A stretch of DNA of 64,000 nt from the NCBI GenBank assembly GCA_025617745.1, contig CM046864.1, positions 310,001-374,000 on the forward strand, written 5' to 3'. Positions 54,869-64,000 of the stretch are shown piece after piece. How positions within the stretch are numbered: position 1 is the first letter of the stretch; each line of letters opens with the position of its first letter. The notes under the pieces are model-generated. The model saw nothing but the letters and a program-made list of their open reading frames with translations, had not been told where the DNA came from and ran no database searches. The translations under genes and the position numbers were made by a program. Source of the stretch: Heliocidaris erythrogramma (taxonomy: Eukaryota > Echinodermata > Echinoidea > Camarodonta > Echinometridae).

Positions 54869-54947
54869 GTAAGTATTGTAATGAGGTATGACTATGGAGT
54901 TACACGTGCAATGAAATGAATTGACTCTATCAAGAAGAAGGAGATTA

Positions 54948-56408
54948 AAAATGGAAAGAAACGCAATCTTCGTGAGTATAATAGGGTAATTATCTTAGAA
55001 AATAGGCTGATTATTCGTGTTTTTTTATAAATCCATATGAAACGTTTAGATTTCCATGGATTTCCAATACAATTTTATTAGCACCATTTTCCCTGATGAC
55101 TCAGCTTTCAGCTGATACCAGATTTGGCTGCCACCTTTTGCCCCTTTTTATGTTAGAGCCGATTTGCCCTGACACATTACCCGGAAAATATGTTTATTTT
55201 GGACCGCGCAGCCGCTGAAGGATTCTCTGTCATCATACGCCGCCGCATGGGGGCGCGCATGACTTTTTCTTTTACACGGCAAGGTCCCATCTTTTGATTA
55301 ACACTGGATCACTGAAGTCACAGAAGGGGTCAATAAACAAGGCTAACACCGCATATTGTATGGGATGGAAGTTTAATGGTAAACTCCCTTCTAAATCATT
55401 CAATCTGTAATGAAAACACAGAAGAAACGCATTGTTTAGTGCAATGCTCTTATATCTTGTCTGATAATAAACAGATCACTTCAAGAAATGATCAGTTGTC
55501 ATGTCTGACCTTTTTTGTGTCAGTGGTTCCTTCATTACAAGAAATATTTAAAATCAGCAATTTGACTTCAAAATCAACGTCCCATGGAAATATCAACATT
55601 TCCTTGAAATACTTTCAATGTACAATCTTTCAAATGAATAATTTTACTGAATGTAAAGTACTCAATCTTGCTTGGATTGGCAACATATAACCTAAACTGC
55701 TTATTAAAGCATAATTTCAAGAAATAGTTCTTTGCTTCTAATTTACCAAGTTATACATATAGTTCTTTTGTATATTCGAACAATAATTGTAACACACACA
55801 AAGCATGCTTATGCACTAATTAACCCTGAAAACCTCTTACACGGTTTATGATAATTCCATTATTCAGAGTTGATATTTGATAATAATCCTTTTGAAATAT
55901 CTAATGGCATGCTTTTATAGCTAAATATCTGTCATGATTGTTTTGGGAGGTGCATAGATTGAACAAAAAAATATTAAAATCCAATAAATTAATAATTTAT
56001 CCAGAAATTCCAGATACATTTTGATTGAAATGAAATATGACCTTTCACAAATGACTTACATCTTGACCAAAATATCTAAACCAAACTCATGCATAATGCA
56101 GCATGACAGTTTCCATTTTTAAACCTCTTTAAATATTCAGCCTTTATCTCAGGCATTCCTTTGTTCTGTCTATGTTGTACATTCCTAATAGATACATGTG
56201 AGCCTAATTTATATTTTAAACCTTTTAAAGACACAAATGACTTTAAAATAATCCTGTAGCTTGTACCAACAATTTGACATAAAGCTTAAATCAAAACTTC
56301 TTGTTTTGTATCTCAGTTTCTATACTTTTAGAATCTTAATCTTATCAAGCAAAATAGACAATTTCGCTCTTTTGATTATGAAATCGACACTCTTCAAACG
56401 CTACAATA
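54948..56408. other. Unique stretch downstream of the LRR array
   Basis: No LRR C-terminal cap, transmembrane or TIR-domain exon was recognised here. A 104-residue ORF (55376-55690) is the only notable open frame. Confidence 0.4.
55376..55690 (+). CDS. Uncharacterised ORF, doubtful
   Basis: 104 residues with six Cys (including HCLVQC) and several N-glycosylation-type sites (NHS, NLT, NIS, NFT) in AT-rich DNA. It shows no family signature, promoter or splice context. It lies 0.5 kb after the LRR array and could be an exon of that gene or a chance ORF. Confidence 0.2.
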   Translation: MVNSLLNHSICNENTEETHCLVQCSYILSDNKQITSRNDQLSCLTFFVSVVPSLQEIFKISNLTSKSTSHGNINISLKYFQCTIFQMNNFTECKVLNLAWIGNI

Positions 56409-57070
56409 TGTGACCCGACACCTCAAAACCTACAATAAGTCGCCAAAATTATTTTTTTTTGTTTTATACATTTTCTGAAAGTAGAGATTCTCAGCTTTCC
56501 AATGGTATATCACTTGCCTAGTTTACTCAATGATAACACCTTTAAATATCACATTTAGAATCAGTATGTAACCAGCAATCAATAACTCCTATTCAGAGAA
56601 AATGGCCATTTAAGTTCGGAACAAAAGAGTGCTAAACCTTCGCTCTCTGTGTGCGCCCAAGTAAAACTGGGTATTCAAATGGCCATAGCAACCGGTATGA
56701 AGGGATTATCAGATTAGGCTGAATTTTGGCATGCTGCTCCAGGAGGACCTATTCATTATTCACTCCAAAAATAAATTTAATACCTTTGGAGGTAAAGTAG
56801 TAATTTGGCATTGAATGAAAGTATTACAAAAGCTCTCCAAACATTCATTAGCTCGACAGGTGAAAAAAGGAGTCATTTTAAAATGCCCCAAAAACATATT
56901 TCTAAGTCGAATTACGACTCACAAACTTGAGACATGATAGAATGATAATGAAACTACCCATTTCTATCAAAAACAGAAAATCAAGTGATCCAAGCAAATT
57001 TACCAGTTTCGGCTGTTTGCTACGTTGTGGTCCGTGCGACTTATTGTAGGTTTTGAGGCGGCGGGTCACA
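56409..57070. mobile_element. TA-target MITE, family TGTGACCCG, copy 2
   Basis: Same ends as 42646-43250, flanked by TA (56407-56408, 57071-57072). It is longer by about 80 bp, which includes TTCGCTCTCTGTGTGCGCCC, while copy 1 has an internal duplication around ATCACATTTAGAATCAGTAT. Confidence 0.85.
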
Positions 57071-59083
57071 TATGTAGCGGATCGAACACATTAGCCTAAT
57101 GATAGCTCTGTGTAATTCATAATTTTGATCTCAAAACATCTGAAATAAGATTTATCAAATTTCATTCTTTTTCACATCATTATTGAATTTAGATATTTAA
57201 CTTTCATGTTACTTACTCTTCGGGCGATATTAGCCACGCAAATTATCAGGAAATCTAGAGGAACTTGCTGTTCTCAAACCCAACAAACTACTTCATCGTC
57301 GGGGATTGTGGCTGCAAAGTAACCTCGGAAATCTACCGTGTCTCTAAACAATAGAGCAAAAGGACTTAAAATATACATGGACTTTATTAGTCAGAATTAT
57401 GATTTTGATAACTAGATAGTACCTAAAGAATTACTTCTTAGTGATGCAGGTACGTTTCTCTTTAGCAAAATTATCAACGCTGCTGCAGAGGGCGCTCTTT
57501 CATTTTTAAAAAACCTCATTTAATAACAATTTTTTCAGCTAGCCGAACATTATTATTTGATATAAAAAAAAAGAAATTATGCATTATCAAAGTTCAATTT
57601 CAAGTAATGACATCATACATTACAATACATTGCAAATTTCTCATTATTACAAATATGTCCTTGTACGGCGCCTTGTTTGAGAGGGAAGGAGCATTCTGAG
57701 ACATTTTGCCGGCATAACACAACAGTTTAGATATTGAACTATAGAATGCGGATACAAGAGAATTTCTCATTGATCATGTTCAGTCAAAGGGAGCATATAC
57801 CAGGTAGAATTTTCCTCTACGATTCCAGCTAATGTAGCAATTTTTCATGCAGTAAATATGCATAAGTGTATGGCAGGCCTTTCCCGTTTCACCCTATCAT
57901 GCACGTACGATTTGAAATGTCTTGGTGTGTATTACAACTTCAATTCACCGGTTCAGCTCACTGGGAGGTGGGGGATGGGCGTGGCTCGTAGGGCACAACC
58001 CAAAACTTGATGCCAGCCAAAAGTGGCGTATCTGGGGATTATGTCACCCGGGGCAAGCAATGAAGTTGCGGATTGGGGGCGCATAATCCTGAATGATTCC
58101 CCCTTCAAGTGCCGTCAGGAGCACGTGCAACCCCCTCCTCCCCCCTCCCCTTAGATACGCCACTGCCAGCCAGCTATTAAAATTAATATGCGGGGTCATA
58201 CCACCAAGACTTTCTTAATATATGAATTCTTGCTTACGATTACGATCTTGCTAATCCAGCTAATTTGTCTCTCTCTCTCTCTCTCTCTCTCTTTTGGGGC
58301 TGTATAATTTATATGCATACATATAAACTATTAATTGTTTTTAAATACTTTTGCTAGATCCCATCGGGTACCTCTCCAGCTGATATATCTCAATGAATGG
58401 GGATAGTTTAATTATTCGGGGCGTCTGACGGGCATCCCCTACCACTTAATGTATTATAGTGGGCATTTACGATAGATGGAGTTATGCTGTATATTTCCTA
58501 TTCTATTTTCTTTCGTTATTTTTCCTACCACTTTCCACTTAATGCCTTGCAGTCATGAACATTTACCGCTGGCATTCACCAGGCAGTCCTTTCTACCGAT
58601 CATTATTTTTTATCGGCATCCTCCCGGGTACCCATTTAACACCTGGGTGGAGAGGAGCAATGTAAATAAAATGCCTTGCTCAAGGCATATTCATAGACAT
58701 GGATGCACATTTCAGGAATAACTTTCTCCTTAATTATTGACTTTTTTCCTTCTCACATTTTTTTTTATTTTTTTTTCTTCTAAAAACTAATTTATTTATT
58801 TATTTGTTGATCAGTTATTATTTTTTCTTTCGGGGGGGGGGGGGGGGAGTGGGTGAAATTGTTCACTCTCCACCCATGTTGCATTTCGTGAAATCGGCCA
58901 AGTAACTACATTGAAGTTTCCCTGCAGCGATGCAGTATGCGGGGATAAAATTTACACGTGGCCACTGATGAGGAACTTGTGAAGTTAACAGAGAATATCT
59001 GTCCTCCCATAAACGCTGTCTGCATGACATGTTCAGTTTTCAGTAGCAACATAAGCGTACGAGGATGCCATGATGACCTTGAC
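57071..59083. other. Non-coding stretch before the satellite
   Basis: Holds (CT)n at about 58267-58291, a G-run at about 58832-58847, and a 5'-truncated SINE fragment in minus orientation at about 58615-58690 (CGGGTACCCATTTAACACC, GGGTGGAGAG). No gene recognised. Confidence 0.45.
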
Positions 59084-62000
59084 CTGGTCAGGTCAAGGTC
59101 AAGGTCATCATGGCATTAGATCGGGGACAGTGGGCGCCAGGCAGGGGTCGAAAAATTTTCGATTTTGGGCCACTTTCAGTTCGTCAAAAAGCTAGTATTC
59201 ATTTTTGGCGCCATTTTTGACCATGACCTTGAGGGGTCAAGGTCAAGGTCATCATGGCATTAGATCGGGGACAGTGGGCGCCAGGCAGGGGTCGAAAAAT
59301 TTTCGATTTTGGGCCACTTTCAGTTCTTCAAAAACTAGTATTCATTTTTGGCGCTATTTTTGACCATGAGCTTGAGGGGTCAAGGTCAAGGTCATCATGT
59401 CATTAGATCGGGGACCTTGGGCGCCAGGCAGGGGTCGAGAAATTTTCGATTTTGGGCCACTTTCAGTTCTTCAAAAAGCTAGTATTCATTTTTGGCGCCA
59501 TTTTTGACCATGACCTTGAGGGGTCAAGGTCAAGGTCATCATGGCATTAGATCGGGGACAGTGGGCGCCAGGCAGGGGTCGAAAATTTTTCGATTTTGGG
59601 CCACTTTCAGTTCTTCAAAAGCTAGTATTCATTTTTGGCGCTATTTTTGACCATGAGCTTGAGGGGTCAAGGTCAAGGTCATCATGGCATTAGATCGGGG
59701 ACCTTGGGCGCCAGGCAGGGGTCGAGAAATTTTCGATTTTGGGCCACTTTCAGTTCTTCAAAAAGCTAGTATTCATTTTTGGCGCCATTTTTGACCATGA
59801 CCTTGAGGGGTCAAGGTCAAGGTCATCACGGTATTACATCGGGGATAGTGGGCGCCAGACGGGGGTCGAAAAATTTTCGTTTTTGTGCCACTTTCAGTTC
59901 GTCAAAAAGCTAGTATTCATTTTTGGCGCCATTTTTTACCATGACCTTGAGGGGTCAAGGTCAAGGTCATCATGGCATTAGATCGGGGACCTTGGGCGCC
60001 AGGCAGGGGTCGAAAATATTTCGATTTTGGGCCACTTTCAGTTCTTCAAAAAGCTAGTATTCATTTTTGGCGCCAGTTTTGACCATGACCTTGAGGGTCA
60101 AGGTCAAGGTCATCACGGCATTACATCGAGGATAGTGAGCGCCAGGCAGGGGTCGAAAAATTTTCGATTTGGGGCCACTTTCAGTTCTTCAAAAAGCTAG
60201 TATTCATTTTTTGCGCCGTTTTTGATCGTGACCTTGAGCGGTCAAGGCAAGGTCATCATCGCATCAGATCGGGGACCGTGGGCGCCAGGCATACGTCGAA
60301 AAAAAATCCGATTTTGGGCCACTTTCAGTTCTTCGAAAAGCTAGTATTCATTTTTGGCGCCATTTTTGACCATGACCTTGAGGGGTCAAGGTCAAGGTCA
60401 TCATGGCATTAGATCGGGGACAGTGGGCGCCAGGCAGGGGTCGAAAAATTTTCGATTTTGGGCCACTTTCAGTTCTTCAAAAGCTAGTATTCATTTTTGG
60501 CACTATTTTTGACCATGAGCTTGAGGGGTCAAGGTCAAGGTCATCATGGCATTAGATCGGGGACCTTGGGCGCCAGGCAGGGGTCGAGAAATTTTCGATT
60601 TTGGGCCACATTCAGTTCTTCAAAAAGCTAGTATTCATTTTTGGCGCCATTTTTGACCATGACCTTGAGGGGTCAAGGTCAAGGTCATCACGGCATTACA
60701 TCGAGGATAGTGAGCGCCAGGCAGGGGTCGAAAAATTTTCGATTTGGGGCCACTTTCAGTTCTTCAAAAAGCTAGTATTCATTTTTTGCGCCGTTTTTGA
60801 TCGTGACCTTGAGCGGTCAAGGCAAGGTCATCATCGCATCAGATCGGGGACCGTGGGCGCCAGGCAGGGGTCGAGAAATTTTCGATTTTGGGCCACTTTC
60901 AGTTCTTCAAAAGCTAGTATTCATTTTTGGCGCTATTTTTGACCATGAGCTTGAGGGTCAAGGTCAAGGTCATCATGGCATTAGATCGGGGACCTTGGGC
61001 GCCAGGCAGGGGTCGAAAAATTTTCGATTTTGGGCCACTTTCAGTTCTTCAAAAGCTAGTATTCATTTTTGGCACTATTTTTGACCATGAGCTTGAGGGG
61101 TCAAGGTCAAGGTCATCATGGCATTAGATCGGGGACCTTGGGCGCCAGGCAGGGGTCGAGAAATTTTCGATTTTGGGCCACATTCAGTTCTTCAAAAAGC
61201 TAGTATTCATTTTTGGCGCCATTTTTGACCATGACCTTGAGGGTCAAGGTCAAGGTCATCACGGCATTACATCGAGGATAGTGAGCGCCAGGCAGGGGTC
61301 GAAAAATTTTCGATTTGGGGCCACTTTCAGTTCTTCAAAAAGCTAGTATTCATTTTTTGCGCCGTTTTTGATCGTGACCTTGAGCGGTCAAGGCAAGGTC
61401 ATCATCGCATCAGATCGGGGACCGTGGGCGCCAGGCAGGGGTCGAGAAATTTTCGATTTTGGGCCACTTTCAGTTCTTCAAAAGCTAGTATTCATTTTTG
61501 GCGCTATTTTTGACCATGAGCTTGAGGGGTCAAGGTCAAGGTCATCATGGCATTAGATCGGGGACCTTGGGCGCCAGGCAGGGGTCGAGAAATTTTCGAT
61601 TTTGGGCCTCATTCAGTTCTTCAAAAAGCTAGTATTCATTTTTGGCGCCATTTTTGACCATGACCTTGAGGGGTCAAGGTCAAGGTCATCACGGCATTAC
61701 ATCGAGGATAGTGAGCGCCAGGCAGGGGTCGAAAAATTTTCGATTTGGGGCCACTTTCAGTTCTTCAAAAAGCTAGTATTCATTTTTTGCGCCGTTTTTG
61801 ATCGTGACCTTGAGCGGTCAAGGCAAGGTCATCATCGCATCAGATCGGGGACCGTGGGCGCCAGGCATACGTCGAAAAAAATCCGATTTTGGGCCACTTT
61901 CAGTTCTTCAAAAAGCTAGTATTCATTTTTGGCGCCATTTTTGACCATGACCTTGAGGGGTCAAGGTCAAGGTCATCATGGCATTAGATCGGGGACAGTG

Positions 62001-64000
62001 GGCGCCAGGCAGGGGTCGAAAAATTTTCGATTTTGGGCCACTTTCAGTTCTTCAAAAGCTAGTATTCATTTTTGGCGCTATTTTTGACCATGAGCTTGAG
62101 GGGTCAAGGTCAAGGTCATCATGTCATTAGATCGGGGACCTTGGGCGCCAGGCAGGGGTCGAGAAATTTTCGATTTTGGGCCACATTCAGTTCTTCAAAA
62201 AGCTAGTATTCATTTTTGGCGCCATTTTTGACCATGAGCTTGAGGGGTCAAGGTCAAGGTCATCATGGCATTAGATCGGGGACCTTGGGCGCCAGGCAGG
62301 GGTCGAGAAATTTTCGATTTTGGGCCACATGCAGTTCTTCAAAAAGCTAGTATTCATTTTTGGCGCCATTTTTGACCATGACCTTGAGGGGTCAAGGTCA
62401 AGGTCATCACGGCATTACATCGAGGATAGTGAGCGCCAGGCAGGGGTCGAAAAATTTTCGATTTGGGGCCACTTTCAGTTCTTCAAAAAGCTAGTATTCA
62501 TTTTTTGCGCCGTTTTTGATCGTGACCTTGAGCGGTCAAGGCAAGGTCATCATCGCATCAGATCGGGGACCGTGGGCGCCAGGCAGGGGTCGAGAAATTT
62601 TCGATTTTGGGCCACATTCAGTTCTTCAAAAAGCTAGTATTCATTTTTGGCGCCATTTTTTACCATGACCTTCAGGGGTCAAGGTCAAGGTCATCATGGC
62701 ATTAGATCGGGGACCTTGGGCGCCAGGCAGGGGTCGAAAAAATTCGATTTTGGGCCACTTTCAGTTCTTCAAAAAGCTAGTATTCATTTTTGGCGCCATT
62801 TTTGACCATGACCTTGAGGGGTCAAGGTCAAGGTCATCACGGCATTACATCGAGGATAGTGAGCGCCAGGCAGGGGTCGAAAAATTTCGATTTTGGGCCA
62901 CTTTCAGTTCTTCAAAAGCTAGTATTCATTTTTGGCGCTATTTTTGACCATGAGCTTGAGGGGTCAAGGTCAAGGTCATCATGGCATTAGATCGGGGACC
63001 TTGGGCGCCAGGCAGGGGTCGAGAAATTTTCGATTTTGGGCCTCATTCAGTTCTTCAAAAAGCTAGTATTCATTTTTGGCGCCATTTTTGACCATGACCT
63101 TGAGGGGTCAAGGTCAAGGTCATCACGGCATTACATCGAGGATAGTGAGCGCCAGGCAGGGGTCGAAAAATTTTCGATTTGGGGCCACTTTCAGTTCTTC
63201 AAAAAGCTAGTATTCATTTTTTGCGCCGTTTTTGATCGTGACCTTGAGCGGTCAAGGCAAGGTCATCATCGCATCAGATCGGGGACCGTGGGCGCCAGGC
63301 ATACGTCGAAAAAAAATCCGATTTTGGGCCACTTTCAGTTCTTCAAAAAGCTAGTATTCATTTTTGGCGCCATTTTTGACCATGACCTTGAGGGGTCAAG
63401 GTCAAGGTCATCATGGCATTAGATCGGGGACAGTGGGCGCCAGGCAGGGGTCGAAAAATTTTCGATTTTGGGCCACTTTCAGTTCTTCAAAAGCTAGTAT
63501 TCATTTTTGGCGCTATTTTTGACCATGAGCTTGAGGGGTCAAGGTCAAGGTCATCATGTCATTAGATCGGGGACCTTGGGCGCCAGGCAGGGGTCGAGAA
63601 ATTTTCGATTTTGGGCCACATTCAGTTCTTCAAAAAGCTAGTATTCATTTTTGGCGCCATTTTTGACCATGAGCTTCAGGGGTCAAGGTCAAGGTCATCA
63701 TGGCATTAGATCGGGGACCTTGGGCGCCAGGCAGGGGTCGAAAAATTTTCGATTTTGGGCCACTTTCAGTTCTTCAAAAAGCTAGTATTCATTTTTGGCG
63801 CCATTTTTGACCATGACCTTGAGGGGTCAAGGTCAAGGTCATCACGGCATTACATCGAGGATAGTGAGCGCCAGGCAGGGGTCGAAAAATTTTCGATTTG
63901 GGGCCACTTTCAGTTCTTCAAAAAGCTAGTATTCATTTTTTGCGCCGTTTTTGATCGTGACCTTGAGCGGTCAAGGCAAGGTCATCATCGCATCAGATCG
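59084..64000 (+). repeat. 144-bp satellite with clustered AGGTCA motifs
   Basis: ATCATGGCATTAGATCGGGGAC recurs every 143-144 bp from 59108 to the window end, about 34 units. Each unit contains TGACCTTGAGGGGTCAAGGTCAAGGTCA, GGGCGCCAGGCAGGGGTCGA and GCCACTTTCAGTTCTTCAAA. Diagnostic variants define sub-families and longer blocks. The left edge is a near-palindrome (GCCATGATGACCTTGACC to its inverse). Because 144 is divisible by three, open frames run through several units; these are not genes. Confidence 0.95.

Larger units (their letters stand above)
25842..54947 (+). repeat. Tandem array of LRR-exon units (about 0.93 kb each)
   Basis: Each unit contains a fixed series of intron segments, for example GGAACCGTACACTTGTCCTC, GATGTAGATAATGC and CTCTTTGTATTGATTGTTG, followed by one 72-nt exon and GTAAGTATTGTAATGAGG. 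Exon-to-exon distances are 924-1025 bp where no insertion intervenes (33740 to 39398, and 53864 to 54797). Larger distances are explained by transposons at 29647-31313, 31888-32100, 39561-41001, 42646-43250 and about 43670-53745. The array runs into the gap on the left and stops at about 54947. Introns are conserved too, so the units arose by recent tandem duplication or are kept alike by gene conversion. Confidence 0.9.

Noticed and set aside
59739-63422. Several ORFs of 60-128 residues with repeated FKKLVFIFGAIFDHDLEG-like sequence
   Set aside because: They are a consequence of the 144-bp satellite period being a multiple of three. There is no independent gene evidence and the frame breaks wherever a unit has an indel.

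Overview
The window is eukaryotic, very repeat-rich DNA, most probably from a sea urchin or another marine deuterostome invertebrate. This is an inference from intron-split LRR exons with canonical GT-AG sites, CR1/L2-type LINEs, tRNA-derived SINEs ending in (ATT)n, a Penelope-type hammerhead ribozyme, abundant poly-C tracts, and Harbinger and Tc1 transposons. There is one 500-base assembly gap (25342-25841). I see no complete single-copy host gene.

Layout. 1-16.6 kb: at least five diverged copies of a low-copy segment, each broken differently by insertions: a PIF/Harbinger element with a transposase ORF (1299-3344), a long-TIR MITE (5958-7248), TTAA-target elements, a tRNA-SINE (14821-15094) and a foldback MITE (16302-16554). 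For several of these the empty target site can be read in a sister copy. 16.8-17.8 kb: five units of a 201-bp tandem repeat. 18-22 kb: palindromes, an internally deleted Tc1-type element, four copies of a tRNA-headed repeat (two forming a large foldback), a hammerhead ribozyme and a SINE. 22.8-24 kb: the broken 3' end of a LINE.

25.8-54.9 kb is the most interesting part. It is a tandem array of roughly 0.93-kb units, each carrying one 72-nt exon with phase-2 splice sites that encodes exactly one 24-residue leucine-rich repeat. I count 13 exons on the + strand. The exons are almost identical except for the codons that would face the concave ligand-binding surface of an LRR solenoid, which differ in nearly every copy. 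Three of the 13 carry a one-base frameshift. The array is interrupted by transposons, including a CACTG element that carries tandem 7SL/Alu-like sequences and a roughly 10-kb insertion holding one LINE inside another. The N- and C-terminal parts of the LRR gene were not found.

54.9-59.1 kb is mostly unassigned sequence with a second copy of a TA-target MITE. 59.1 kb to the window end is a 144-bp satellite whose every unit contains clustered TCAAGGTCA-type motifs (the extended nuclear-receptor half-site), arranged with higher-order periodicity.
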